A stretch of 64,000 bases of DNA from contig NZ_RZYA01000001.1 of assembly GCF_004005495.1 (NCBI RefSeq), positions 868,001 to 932,000 on the forward strand, given 5' to 3'. The position numbers were made by a program, and so were the translations under genes. This document shows, piece by piece, positions 10,182 to 19,071 of this stretch; position 1 is the stretch's first letter; each line of letters opens with the position of its first letter. The notes below the pieces were generated by a model that saw nothing but the letters and a program-made list of their open reading frames with translations, did no database searches and had not been told where the DNA came from. The DNA is from Streptomyces antnestii (GTDB lineage Bacteria > Actinomycetota > Actinomycetes > Streptomycetales > Streptomycetaceae).

Positions 10182-11231
10182 TCACCCCACCGCCGCCGTG
10201 CTCGCCCGCACCCGCACCTCGCCCACGATCCGCTCCACCCGCGAGCGCGGCCCCCGGGGTTCCCGTAACGCCAGATCGAGAGCGGCCCGGCCCATGCCCG
10301 TCAGCGGGAGCGCCACCGTCGTCAGGGGCGGAGTGAGTTCGCGGACGAGCGGGATGTCGTCGAAGCCCGCGAGCGAGATGTCCTCGGGGACGCGCAGACC
10401 GTGGTCGCGGAAGGCGGCGAGCGCCCCGACGGCCATCACGTCGGTGACCGCGAAGACGCACGTCGGCCGGGGCCCGCGGCGCAGCAGTTCGCTCGCCGCC
10501 TCGTAACCGCCGTCCCGCGTGAAGGCGCCCTCGACGACCCGCCCGTCGGCGAGGCGCACCCCGGCCTCGGCGAGCCCCTGCCGGAACCCGGCGAGCCGGT
10601 CCGCGACGGTCGTCAGGCGGCCCGGCCCGGAGAGCACGCCGAACTGCCGGTGGCCGAGGGCGAGCAGGGCCCGAGCGAGCGCCGCCGCCCCCGCCCGGTT
10701 CTCCGGAAGGACGGTGTCGACGCGCAGGCTGCGGTGCCGGCTCACGACGGCGACCCGGCCGCCGCCCCGCAGATAGGGCGTGAGTTCGGCGTCCAGCGCG
10801 CGCTCCCACGCGGGATCCTGGAACCCCGACCCGATGAGCAGAACGGCGCGCGCCCTCTGCGCCCGCAGCATCGAGAGGTACGCGATCTCGCGCTCGGGCG
10901 CGCGGAAGGTGCTGGCCAGCATCACGAGCACGCCCCGCTCGGCCGCGCTCGCCATGATGCCGCTCGCGATGGCCGCGAAGTACGGGTCGGCGACGTCGTG
11001 GCAGATGACGCCCACCGTGTTGTTCGAGGCGCTCGCGAGGGCCTGCGCATGGGCGTTGGGGATGTAGCCGAGCTCGTCGGCCGCGGCCCGTACCCGGCGC
11101 AGCAGCTCGTCGCGGACGCGGGTCGTGCCGTTCAGGGCGCGGGAGGCGGTGGCGGGGGAGACCCCCGCGGTGCGGGCGACGGCGTCGAGTGTCACGTGGG
11201 GTACTTGCGGGTGCCGGTGCGGTTCGCTCAC
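10182..11231 (-). CDS. LacI-family transcriptional repressor
   Basis: 349 residues. A LacI/GalR helix-turn-helix at residues 13-60 (V-T-L-D-A-V-A-R-T-A-G-V-S-P-A-T-A-S-R-A-L-N-G) is followed by a periplasmic-binding-protein-like sensor domain (N-N-T-V-G-V-I-C-H-D-V-A-D-P-Y-F). It is transcribed away from the ABC importer operon, and a perfect palindrome of LacI type lies in the shared 238-base intergenic region. A second close match to the operator core lies before the ThuA operon at 19.05 kb. The likely job is sugar-responsive repression of both operons and perhaps of itself. Confidence 0.92.
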   Translation of the reverse strand: MSEPHRHPQVPHVTLDAVARTAGVSPATASRALNGTTRVRDELLRRVRAAADELGYIPNAHAQALASASNNTVGVICHDVADPYFAAIASGIMASAAERGVLVMLASTFRAPEREIAYLSMLRAQRARAVLLIGSGFQDPAWERALDAELTPYLRGGGRVAVVSRHRSLRVDTVLPENRAGAAALARALLALGHRQFGVLSGPGRLTTVADRLAGFRQGLAEAGVRLADGRVVEGAFTRDGGYEAASELLRRGPRPTCVFAVTDVMAVGALAAFRDHGLRVPEDISLAGFDDIPLVRELTPPLTTVALPLTGMGRAALDLALREPRGPRSRVERIVGEVRVRASTAAVG

Positions 11232-11288
11232 TCTGCCCCCTCGGATTCCGGTGATGACACCGGTCGCAGGAAACTTCGGAACGGCCTA

Positions 11289-11318
11289 TTGACCCTGTGC
11301 CGCGCGAGTCATTAGCGT
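11289..11318 (+). promoter_or_regulatory. Predicted sigma-70-type promoter of the ABC importer operon
   Basis: TTGACC (11289-11294) and TAGCGT (11313-11318) are separated by 18 bp, a good vegetative (HrdB-like) promoter for Streptomyces. Transcription would begin near 11325, so the LacI-type operator at 11332-11349 would lie immediately downstream, a position suited to blocking RNA polymerase. Seen in the sequence; not tested. Confidence 0.6.
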
Positions 11319-11331
11319 GGCGGACATGGTA

Positions 11332-11349
11332 TCAGAAAGCGCTTTCTGA
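11332..11349. promoter_or_regulatory. LacI-family operator
   Basis: A perfect 18-bp palindrome, TCAGAAAGCGCTTTCTGA, with the central CG typical of LacI/GalR operators. It lies between the divergent LacI regulator and the ABC importer, about 17 bases after the predicted -10 element. A partial repeat of the half-site (TGAAAGCG) follows directly at 11347-11354. Confidence 0.8.
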
Positions 11350-11469
11350 AAGCGATTTCCCGGCCTGATTCGCCTATTTTCCAGCCTAGTTATCGCCCGG
11401 TCTCAACCTCATCCCCGCCCAGTTCCCTTTCAACTCCCGCAACTGCTCCGGATGCACGAGGAGTTCACC

Positions 11470-12333
11470 GTGAGTCAGAGCGCACTGCGCACAACCCCCG
11501 TTGAAACAGCGGGAGTTGCCGACCGGCAGGCACCCCGTCTGCACCGGCGTGCCGCGGACGTGGCCGAGCGGAGCTGGCGCCCGGTCGCGCTGCTCGTCGT
11601 CTGTTTCGCCGCCTGGTGGCTGATCGCCGCGACGGAACTGGTCCAGCCCTATCTGGTGCCCTCGCCGGGCCGCACCCTCGACGTCATCCTCGACAAGCCG
11701 GACTACCTCTGGCAGCACACCTGGGTGACCACGTACGAGACGCTGCTCGGCTTCGTCATCGCCGTCGCCGTCGGCATCTTCTCCGCCGTGGTCATGGTGT
11801 ACTCGTCGACCGTCGAGAAGACCCTCTACCCCATCCTCCTCTTCGCCCAGGTCGTCCCGAAGATCGCGATCGCGCCGCTGTTCGTGGTCTGGCTCGGCTT
11901 CGGCATCGCGCCGAAGATCCTCATCGCCGTACTCATCGCGTTCTTCCCGGTCGTCATCTCGATGGTGACCGGACTCAAGGCCGTCGACCCCGAGATGCTC
12001 CAGCTCTCCGCGACGATGGGCGCGAGCCCCTGGCAGACCTTCCGGAAGATCCGCTTCCCGGCCTCCCTGCCGCACCTGTTCTCCGGTCTCAAGGTCGCCG
12101 TCACGCTCGCCGTCACCGGCGCTGTCGTCGGTGAATTCGTGGGCGCCAACGAGGGGTTGGGCTATGTCATCCTTCAGGCCAACGGCAACCTCGACACCCC
12201 GATGCTCTTCGCGGGCCTGCTCGTCATGTCGTTGATCGGTGTCGTCCTGTTCGTCCTCGTCGAGATCGCCGAGAAGGTGTTCCTGCCGTGGCACGCGAGC
12301 CGCCGCGACGTGGCGGCGACCACGGCGTACTGA
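11470..12333 (+). CDS. ABC transporter permease, SsuC/TauC/ThiX type
   Basis: 287 residues with about six membrane segments and the permease EAA loop around M-G-A-S-P-W-Q-T-F-R-K-I-R-F-P-A-S-L-P. This places it in the nitrate/sulfonate/taurine/pyrimidine-precursor importer group. GTG 11470 is chosen over an upstream ATG (11452) because CGAGGAG lies 7 bases before it. It is the first gene of a permease, binding protein, ATPase operon. The substrate is not certain; see the binding protein. The sugar-type LacI operator before it is unusual for this transporter class. Confidence 0.85.
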   Translation: MSQSALRTTPVETAGVADRQAPRLHRRAADVAERSWRPVALLVVCFAAWWLIAATELVQPYLVPSPGRTLDVILDKPDYLWQHTWVTTYETLLGFVIAVAVGIFSAVVMVYSSTVEKTLYPILLFAQVVPKIAIAPLFVVWLGFGIAPKILIAVLIAFFPVVISMVTGLKAVDPEMLQLSATMGASPWQTFRKIRFPASLPHLFSGLKVAVTLAVTGAVVGEFVGANEGLGYVILQANGNLDTPMLFAGLLVMSLIGVVLFVLVEIAEKVFLPWHASRRDVAATTAY

Positions 12334-12405
12334 CCTCCGGCACCTCCAGTACCGCGTACCGCAGTACCCCGGCACCACCCACCACCGCCGCGAGAAGGGC
12401 CGCCC

Positions 12406-13434
12406 ATGCACGCGCGCAGACTCCTGACCGGACTCGTCCCCCTGACGCTCGTCGCCCTGACGGCGACGGCCTGCGGCGACGGCTCCGGCTCGACGACGAC
12501 CAGTGACTCGGGCAAGAAGCTCGACAAGGTCACGCTGACGCTCAACTGGTACCCGTACGGCGAGCACGCGCCGTTCTACTACGGCAAGAAGCAGAAGATC
12601 TTCGAGAAGCACGGCATCGACCTGGAGATCCGCGCCGGACAGGGCTCGCAGAAGACCGTGCAGGCCACGGGCGCGGGCCAGACCGACTTCGGCTGGGCCG
12701 ACACCCCGGCGGTGCTCGCGGGCGTCGACCAGGGCGTCAACGTGAAGAGCCTGGGCGTCTTCCTCCAGACGACGCCCGCGTCCGTGCAGTCGTTCGCCGG
12801 CCAGAACATCAAGTCGCCGGCCGACCTCAAGGGCAGGACCATCGCGGGCACGGCGGGCGACGCGCTCTCCAAGACGTTCCCCATCTTCCTGAAGAAGAAC
12901 GGCCTCGCCGAGTCGGACGTCAAGGTCCAGAACACCGACCCCGCCGGCAAGATCGCCGCCGTCATGTCCGGAAAGACCGACGCCCTGCTCGGGTACGCCA
13001 GCGACCAGGGCCCCACCATGCAGGACAAGGCCAAGAAGGACGTCTCGTACCTCCGCTTCTCCGACCACGGCCTCAACTTCTACTCGAACGGCCTCATCGC
13101 GGGCTCCAAGACCCTTCAGGGCAGGGGCGATCTGGCCAAGCGCATGGTCCAGGCCGTCAGCGAGTCCTGGTCCGCCGCCGAGAACAGCCCCGCGCCCGCC
13201 GTCGCCTCCATGAAGGGCGCCTCCGAGCAACTCCCGCCGGAGAACGTGCTGTCCGAGCAGTTCAAGACCACCCTGACCCTTCTGCACACGGACGCGACCC
13301 AGGGCAAGGCCCCCGGCGCCAACACCGACGCCGACTGGCAGCAGACCATCGACGTCTTCGCCCAGGCCGGCCTCGTCAAGAGCCCCAAGCCGGTGGCGGA
13401 GTACTGGGATTCGGCCGACGGGATCAAGGGCTGA
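12406..13434 (+). CDS. ABC transporter binding lipoprotein, NMT1/THI5-like
   Basis: 342 residues. A lipoprotein signal (L-T-A-T-A-C, cysteine near residue 24) precedes an NMT1/THI5-like domain. The start of the mature domain, L-T-L-N-W-Y-P-Y-G-E-H-A-P-F-Y-Y-G, closely resembles ThiY-type proteins that bind formylaminopyrimidine (thiamin precursor) and related small molecules. With the permease before and the ATPase after, it forms a complete importer. No thiamin riboswitch was recognised upstream, so a thiamin-precursor role remains a guess. Confidence 0.85.
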   Translation: MHARRLLTGLVPLTLVALTATACGDGSGSTTTSDSGKKLDKVTLTLNWYPYGEHAPFYYGKKQKIFEKHGIDLEIRAGQGSQKTVQATGAGQTDFGWADTPAVLAGVDQGVNVKSLGVFLQTTPASVQSFAGQNIKSPADLKGRTIAGTAGDALSKTFPIFLKKNGLAESDVKVQNTDPAGKIAAVMSGKTDALLGYASDQGPTMQDKAKKDVSYLRFSDHGLNFYSNGLIAGSKTLQGRGDLAKRMVQAVSESWSAAENSPAPAVASMKGASEQLPPENVLSEQFKTTLTLLHTDATQGKAPGANTDADWQQTIDVFAQAGLVKSPKPVAEYWDSADGIKG

Positions 13435-13475
13435 GCACCCGTCCCGACCGGCCCGGCCACAAGGAGAGCCGCACC

Positions 13476-14351
13476 ATGCCCAAGGACGCGACACTGAAGA
13501 CGGACGCGACCCTGAAGAAGGACGCGACACTGAAGAAGGCCGACGGCGCGACCGGCGACACCAACCACACCGGCCACACCGGGACCGCGGTACGCGCGGC
13601 GGACGTCGACGTCCGCTTCCGCACCAAGAAGAAGGACGTCACCGCCCTCACCGACGTCTCGCTCGACGTCGCGGCCGGCGAGTTCGTCGCCATCGTCGGA
13701 CCGTCCGGCTGCGGCAAGTCCACCCTCCTCAAGCTCGTCGCGGGCCTCCTCACCCCCTCGTCCGGCGAGGTCAGCCTCTACGGCGAGCGCGTGCGCGGCC
13801 CACGCCACGACATCGGATACGTGTTCCAGCGCGCGGCCCTCCTGGAGTGGCGCTCCGCGCGGCGCAACATCCTCCTCCAGGCGGAGATGCGCGGCATGCC
13901 CGCCACCCAGGCACGCGCGCGTGCCGACGAGTTGATCCGGATGACCGGCCTGACGGGCTTCGAGGACGCGTATCCGCACGAGCTGTCGGGCGGCATGCAG
14001 CAACGCGTCGCCCTGTGCCGGGCGCTGCTGCACGAGCCGCCCGTGCTCCTCATGGACGAGCCGTTCGGGGCGCTCGACGCGCTCACGCGCGAGCAGCTCA
14101 ACGTCGAGATGAACCGCATCTGGCGGCAGACCCGCACCACCGTCCTCCTGGTGACCCACTCCATCGCGGAGGCCGTCTACCTCGCGGACCGCGTCGTCGT
14201 GATGAGCCCGCGCCCCGGCACCGTCACGGAGATCATCGACGTCGGCCTGCCCGCCGAACGGGACTACGCGCAGACCCTCGCGACCCCCGAGTTCCGTACG
14301 GCCACGGGCCGCATCCGCGAGCTCCTGGGAGCGGTCTCGGCCCACGACTGA
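13476..14351 (+). CDS. ABC transporter ATP-binding protein, SsuB/ThiZ type
   Basis: 291 residues. Walker A G-P-S-G-C-G-K-S-T near residues 75-83, signature L-S-G-G-M-Q-Q-R and Walker B V-L-L-M-D-E-P-F-G-A-L-D are all intact. It should energise the importer encoded by the two genes before it. The N-terminus has an unusual repeat, D-A-T-L-K-(T/K) three times within residues 4-21, then a threonine/glycine/histidine-rich linker, before the ATPase domain starts at about residue 36. ATG 13476 has a good GGAG site upstream, so the extension is probably translated. Confidence 0.9.
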   Translation: MPKDATLKTDATLKKDATLKKADGATGDTNHTGHTGTAVRAADVDVRFRTKKKDVTALTDVSLDVAAGEFVAIVGPSGCGKSTLLKLVAGLLTPSSGEVSLYGERVRGPRHDIGYVFQRAALLEWRSARRNILLQAEMRGMPATQARARADELIRMTGLTGFEDAYPHELSGGMQQRVALCRALLHEPPVLLMDEPFGALDALTREQLNVEMNRIWRQTRTTVLLVTHSIAEAVYLADRVVVMSPRPGTVTEIIDVGLPAERDYAQTLATPEFRTATGRIRELLGAVSAHD

Positions 14352-14407
14352 CCGCCCGCCGCGCGCACAGCAGGGCCCGCACGAACAGGGACCCCGTGCC
14401 CATGACA

Positions 14408-14449
14408 GGGACCCCGTACCCCGAGACGATCCTCGGGGTACGGGGTCCC
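14408..14449. terminator. Bidirectional hairpin terminator
   Basis: A perfect 18-bp stem (14408-14425 with 14432-14449) and a 6-base loop lie between the convergent ABC ATPase gene and the isomerase-like gene. There is no U-run, as is common in Streptomyces. It most likely ends transcription from both sides. Confidence 0.75.
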
Positions 14450-14486
14450 ATCCACGTGCCTACGTGCCTACTTGCCCACGTGCGGG

Positions 14487-15407
14487 TCAGTACCGCAGTG
14501 CCGCCAGGTAGGCGTAACTGTTGCGGGCCGTCGCGAACGGGTCCTTCGGGGTGTCGTGCTCCACCAGCCACTGCCGGACACCGCCGGTGTCCGCGTCCTC
14601 GAACATCGCGGCGAAGTCGAGCGTCCCCGACCCCACGTCGGCGAAGCTCCCGTCGGGCGCCATGTCCTTCACGTGCAGGGCCGGGAAGCGATGCGGATGC
14701 TCCACGAAGTAGGTCGCGGGATGGGCGCCGCCCTTCGTCGCCCAGTACACGTCCAGCTCGAAGGCGACCAGATGCGGATCGGTCTCGCGGACGAGGATGT
14801 CGTACAGGTTCTCCCCGCCCAGCACGTCATGGTCGCCGTCGTGGTTGTGGAACAGGACGGGCCCGAGGCCCGCCTCGCGCGACGCGGCGCCGATCCGGTT
14901 GAACTGCCGTGCCGCCTCCCGGTATCCGGCCACGCTGTGCATCGAACCCGGCAGGCTCGGCACGACCGGCCACTTCGCGCCCAGCGTGTGCAGATCCTCC
15001 AGCGCCTGCGGCAGGCCGGCGCCCGACAGCATCGTGTACGCCACGTGTTCGAGGACCGCGCGCAGCCCGGCTGTGTCGAGCATCCGCCGGATGTCCGCGG
15101 CCCCGTGCCCGTGCCGCCCGCTCACACCAACCGTCGCGTACCCGATCTCCGCGAGCTGCTCCACGGTGCCCGCGAAGTCCTTCGCGAGGACGTCACGCAT
15201 CGTGTACAGGTGCATGCCGATGCCGCCGCGCGGGATGCGCCGCCGGTCCTCGGCCGACGCGGGCAGCGCCGTGGTGACGGCCGCCGCGAGCCCCAGCGAC
15301 GTACCGAGAAAGGCCCTTCGGGTGGTTCCCATGCCGGTGCTTCTCAGGCCGGTGCTTCGCAGGACGGTGTTTCTCACGCCGGTGTTACTCATGTTGGTGG
15401 TTCTCAT
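14487..15407 (-). CDS. Tat-exported sugar phosphate isomerase/epimerase-like TIM-barrel protein
   Basis: 306 residues. A twin-arginine motif (T-T-R-R-A-F-L-G) leads an export signal, followed by a xylose-isomerase-like TIM barrel with likely metal-site residues (H-N-H-D near the middle, E-L-D-V-Y-W, H-V-K-D). Such secreted members often sit with ThuA/DUF1080 genes for polysaccharide use. ATG 15407 is preferred because AGGAG lies 5 bases upstream. The first 25 residues are a degenerate 5-residue repeat of the type (N/S)-T-G-(L/V/M)-R coded by 15-bp tandem repeats, which pushes the twin arginine unusually far in; ATG 15332 would give a normal signal peptide. It lies nine bases after the ThuA gene, in the same operon. 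Confidence 0.8.
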   Translation of the reverse strand: MRTTNMSNTGVRNTVLRSTGLRSTGMGTTRRAFLGTSLGLAAAVTTALPASAEDRRRIPRGGIGMHLYTMRDVLAKDFAGTVEQLAEIGYATVGVSGRHGHGAADIRRMLDTAGLRAVLEHVAYTMLSGAGLPQALEDLHTLGAKWPVVPSLPGSMHSVAGYREAARQFNRIGAASREAGLGPVLFHNHDGDHDVLGGENLYDILVRETDPHLVAFELDVYWATKGGAHPATYFVEHPHRFPALHVKDMAPDGSFADVGSGTLDFAAMFEDADTGGVRQWLVEHDTPKDPFATARNSYAYLAALRY

Positions 15408-15416
15408 GCCCACTCC

Positions 15417-18400
15417 TCACTTCACCGTGATCCGGACCGCGCCGGTGGTCGTGTCGCCCTTGTCGTCGGTGACGGTCAGATGCGCCGTGTACGCACCCGC
15501 GCGCGCGTACGCGTGCTGGGCGGTGGCGCTCTCCGTACCGGTCGCCTTGACGTTGTCCCCGAAGTCCCAGTGGTACGAGGCCGCGGTACGGCCCTTCGGG
15601 AGCTGCACCGCGCCCTGGAGCGCGACCGTGAGTGGCGGGGCCCCGCTCTCCGGTGTCGCGGTCACCGTCACCTCGGCGCCCGCCCGCTTCTCCACGCCGG
15701 GCCCGTTGAAGTGCAGCCAGTCGACTGCGAACAGGTCGGCCTTGTCGGCGCTCCACTGCGGGTTGGTGAAGACGGCGTAGAGCGTGAACGTGCCGTCGTA
15801 GTCCGCCAGTTCGGTGGTGGGGGACACCACGTTGCCCCAGCCACCCGTGTTCGGGACCGACACCTTGCCGAGCAGTTCCCCAGTGGGGGAGCCCGCGCGG
15901 AACTCGATGTCGCCGCCGATCCCGCCCGACGCGGCACCCACCGTCACCGAGTCGACCCCCTTCAGATGCACGGGGTCGAAGGACACCCAGTCGCCGTCCT
16001 CGATCTCCGTGAGCCGCTTGCCGCCCGACGCGTCCGCGCGGCTCGCGACCACGGCGCCGTCGTGCGCGCCACCGGTCTTCGTGAAGTGCTCGGCCTCACG
16101 GAAGGACGTACGCAGCGAGAGCGACGCGGACCCCGTCAGCGCGGGCACCCCGTCCGCCCCGCCCTTGTCCTCGTACTGGGCGCTGATGCCGTAGTAGAGG
16201 TTCTGGCCGGGACCGTGGCTGTCCCCGGCGTCCGTCACGATCTCTCCCGCGCATCCCGTGTAGTTGTCCAGCGGATGCAGATGGGAGTCATGTCCGAGCT
16301 GCGACTGGACGACGACGCGCGAGCAGTCGACCGGCCGGCCGTCCTCCCGGTCCGCCACCTTGATCCTGAACGGGATGGTGTCGCCGAAGCTGAACGTCCC
16401 GCCGTTCGGCGGCTGTTGGATCGTCACCTCGGGCCGGGTGTTGCCCACGGTGATGTCTCGGACGGCGTGACCGCTGAGCCCGGTCGGGCCGGTCACGGTC
16501 AGGCGCGCCGTGAACACACCGTTCTTCTGGTAGGTGTGCTCCGGGTTCGCCTCGGTCGAGTCGGTGGTGCCGTCCCCGTCGAAGTCCCAGGCGTACGTGA
16601 CCGGTTTGCCGTCGGGCAGGCCCGAGCCCTCGCTGGAGAACGTGACGGCGAGCGGCGCCTGCCCGCTGTCCGGCGCCGCGGCGGCCCGCGCGTCCGGGAG
16701 ACGGCCGTCGGCGACGTAGTCGATCCGGTAGATCCCGGACCCCTCGTTGCTGCCGCCGCGCCCCGTACCGCTGCCGAGCCCGAAGTCGATGACGTACAGG
16801 GACCCGTCGGGACCGAAGTCCGCGTCGAAGGGCTGGTTCCACTTCATGTCGGGGAACACGGAGTTGATGGACTGGACATCGCCCGCCCTGGCCGGCGCGA
16901 ACCGCGGGTCCGTGAACGTCTGGTCCTTCTCCTGGATCGAGAAGGTCTTGAACCACTGCCGCGTCAGCTCGAAGTTGAACCACTTCCCGTCGAAGTACTC
17001 AGGGAACTTGGTCCTGTTCGGATTGGCCGGGTCGTAGGCGTACACGGGACCGCTCATCGGGCCACCGCCCCCGGTACCGAGCTCGGGGAACTCCTTCGAC
17101 GCCGAGTACGCGTACCAGACCGTCGCCGCGTGCGCGGGCGGCAGGTCGCGCAGGCCGGTGTTGTTCGGTGAGTCGTTCACGAGGTGGCCGCAGTCGAACT
17201 TCGCCCCGGACTTCTGTGTCGCGAAGTCGTAGTCGTTGAACGGGGTGTTGTCGCCGACGCAGTACGGCCAGCCGTAGTTCCCCGCCTTGGTGATGCGGTT
17301 GAACTCGACGGTCCCCTCGGGCCCCCGGTCCGCGACCGCGTTACGGGCGTCGGGACCGTAGTCGCCGACGAGCAGCGCCCCGCTGACGGGATCGGTCGTG
17401 ATCCGGAACGGGTTCCGCATCCCCATCGCGTACACCTCGGGGCGCGTCTTGTCCGTCCCCGGCGCGAACAGGTTCCCCTCGGGAATCCCGTACGTGCCGT
17501 CGGCCTTCGGCGTGATCCGGAGCACCTTGCCGCGCAGGTCGTTCGTGTTGCCGGCGGTGCCCTGCGCGTCCCAGGCGCGGCGCCCTTCACGCTCGTCGAT
17601 GGGGTTGAAACCGTCGGAGGCGAACGGGTCGGTGTTGTCGCCCGTCGCGATGTAGAGGTCACCCTTGTTGTCGAACGCGATGGAGCCCGCCATATGGGAG
17701 TTGGCGCGCCCCTCGCCCCGCCAGGTGGGGATGGAGAGGAGCCGCTTCTCCGAAGCCGGATCGACTTTTCCGCCCACCTCCGTGAACCGCGACAGATTGA
17801 TCCGCTTCTCGGTCTTGTCGGAGTTCAGCAGATAGAGCCAGTGGTTGTCCCGGAACCGCGGGTCGAGCGCGAGCCCCAGCAGACCGTCCGACTGACTCGT
17901 CATCTCGGGTGTGTAGTCGAGGTCGAGCGCCGTGGTGACCTTCAGCGTCTCCTGATCGATGATCTTCAGCTTGCCGGTGCGCTGGATGAAGAAGACGCGC
18001 CGGTCCGGCGCGACGGCCAGCTCGAACGGGTCCGCGAGGTCGGAGGTGGCGAGCGGGGTGCGCTGGAAACTGCCCGTCTTCGTCGCCGAGCAGTCCCCCG
18101 GCTTGTCGCCGGCCGCCCACTGGATGCCGCCGAGGATGTGCTGGAGGAACCCGGGCTCCTGGAAGGCCGACGCGGCGTGCCCGCCCGCGGTGTACCAGGA
18201 CCGGCCGCCGTCGTAGTTCTGGCACCACGACCACGGGTGGTCGACACCCTCGTCCAGGCCCGTGACACCGTCCCGCACCTTGATCTGCGCGAGCGTGTGC
18301 ACCTTCCCGGTGGGATTGGTGCGCCAGTTGTACCACTCCTCCGTGCGCTCCCAGAGCTCCGGAAGCCCCTTCGTGGAGGGGTGCGCGTGGTCGAGGACCT

Positions 18401-18941
18401 TGATCCGGCCCGTCTGCACGGCGGGATGCTGGTCGAAGATCGCCCCGACGAGCCCCTCGTACCAGCCCCAGTCCCGCTCGCTGGCCGACGCGGCGTGCAA
18501 CCCGACCCAGCCGCCGCCCCCGCGCACGTACTTCTGCAGGGCCGAGCGCTGGGAGGCGTCGAGCAGATCGCCCTTCTCCGGCGTCGAGTCGGTGTTGTTG
18601 AAGACGATCGCCTTGAAGCGGGCGAGGTTCTCGTCGGTGAACGCGGTGGCGTCGTCGGTCGCCTCGACCTCGAAGCCGTTCTCACTGCCGAGCTTCTTGA
18701 TCGCGTCGATGCCCGCCGGGATCGAGTCGTGGGCGTAGTTCGTGACCTTGGAGAAGACGAGCACGCGGTACGAGGCGGCGGCCTCGGCCGCCGCGCGGGG
18801 CGGGGCGGCGAGCCCGAGCCCGACGACGAGGGCGAGAAGGGAGACGAGGGCGAGGAGGCCGGTCCTGGGCGAGCAGGGACGATGTCGTCTTCGTGCGGCG
18901 GGGGGAGGGGGAGGGGACGTGGCTGGACTCGTAGAACTCAT
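15417..18941 (-). CDS. Secreted ThuA / sugar dehydrogenase / PKD / carbohydrate-binding mosaic protein
   Basis: 1174 residues. A proline- and arginine-rich start and hydrophobic signal (residues about 25-55) are followed by a ThuA-like domain (about 60-280: V-L-V-F-S-K-V-T-N-Y-A-H-D-S, H-P-W-S-W). Then come a PQQ-dependent glucose/sorbosone-dehydrogenase-like beta-propeller (about 290-760: G-L-L-G-L-A-L-D-P, G-M-R-N-P-F-R, Y-G-W-P-Y-C), a PKD domain (about 790-880), a CBM6-like domain (about 980-1085: E-I-E-D-G-D-W-V-S-F, ending D-W-L-H-F) and a final PKD domain. ATG 18941 is chosen because GGGAG lies upstream and longer starts would cover the promoter and operator. The likely role is oxidising or binding extracellular sugars; the substrate is unknown. 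Confidence 0.88.
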   Translation of the reverse strand: MSSTSPATSPPPPPAARRRHRPCSPRTGLLALVSLLALVVGLGLAAPPRAAAEAAASYRVLVFSKVTNYAHDSIPAGIDAIKKLGSENGFEVEATDDATAFTDENLARFKAIVFNNTDSTPEKGDLLDASQRSALQKYVRGGGGWVGLHAASASERDWGWYEGLVGAIFDQHPAVQTGRIKVLDHAHPSTKGLPELWERTEEWYNWRTNPTGKVHTLAQIKVRDGVTGLDEGVDHPWSWCQNYDGGRSWYTAGGHAASAFQEPGFLQHILGGIQWAAGDKPGDCSATKTGSFQRTPLATSDLADPFELAVAPDRRVFFIQRTGKLKIIDQETLKVTTALDLDYTPEMTSQSDGLLGLALDPRFRDNHWLYLLNSDKTEKRINLSRFTEVGGKVDPASEKRLLSIPTWRGEGRANSHMAGSIAFDNKGDLYIATGDNTDPFASDGFNPIDEREGRRAWDAQGTAGNTNDLRGKVLRITPKADGTYGIPEGNLFAPGTDKTRPEVYAMGMRNPFRITTDPVSGALLVGDYGPDARNAVADRGPEGTVEFNRITKAGNYGWPYCVGDNTPFNDYDFATQKSGAKFDCGHLVNDSPNNTGLRDLPPAHAATVWYAYSASKEFPELGTGGGGPMSGPVYAYDPANPNRTKFPEYFDGKWFNFELTRQWFKTFSIQEKDQTFTDPRFAPARAGDVQSINSVFPDMKWNQPFDADFGPDGSLYVIDFGLGSGTGRGGSNEGSGIYRIDYVADGRLPDARAAAAPDSGQAPLAVTFSSEGSGLPDGKPVTYAWDFDGDGTTDSTEANPEHTYQKNGVFTARLTVTGPTGLSGHAVRDITVGNTRPEVTIQQPPNGGTFSFGDTIPFRIKVADREDGRPVDCSRVVVQSQLGHDSHLHPLDNYTGCAGEIVTDAGDSHGPGQNLYYGISAQYEDKGGADGVPALTGSASLSLRTSFREAEHFTKTGGAHDGAVVASRADASGGKRLTEIEDGDWVSFDPVHLKGVDSVTVGAASGGIGGDIEFRAGSPTGELLGKVSVPNTGGWGNVVSPTTELADYDGTFTLYAVFTNPQWSADKADLFAVDWLHFNGPGVEKRAGAEVTVTATPESGAPPLTVALQGAVQLPKGRTAASYHWDFGDNVKATGTESATAQHAYARAGAYTAHLTVTDDKGDTTTGAVRITVK

Positions 18942-19044
18942 GGCGCTCCCTGGGCGGTGGGCCGGTGGCTTGTGACCGATGGCCGGCTGCGGGCGTGCGG
19001 TGAGTGCTGCGGGAATGCCGGAGCGCTTGGACGTATCGGTTTTA

Positions 19045-19056
19045 GAAAGCGCTTTC
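19045..19056. promoter_or_regulatory. LacI-family operator core before the ThuA operon
   Basis: The 12-bp palindrome GAAAGCGCTTTC is the same core as the operator at 11335-11346. It lies 15 bases after the predicted -10 element of the minus-strand ThuA promoter, almost the same spacing as at the other site. It suggests that the LacI regulator at 10.2-11.2 kb controls this operon too. Confidence 0.7.
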
Positions 19057-19071
19057 CCGACGGCGTCGTTC

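Noticed and set aside
11350..11469. Thiamin pyrophosphate riboswitch before the ThiXYZ-like importer
   Set aside because: No CTGAGA-type THI-box motif or matching stems could be seen in the leader.
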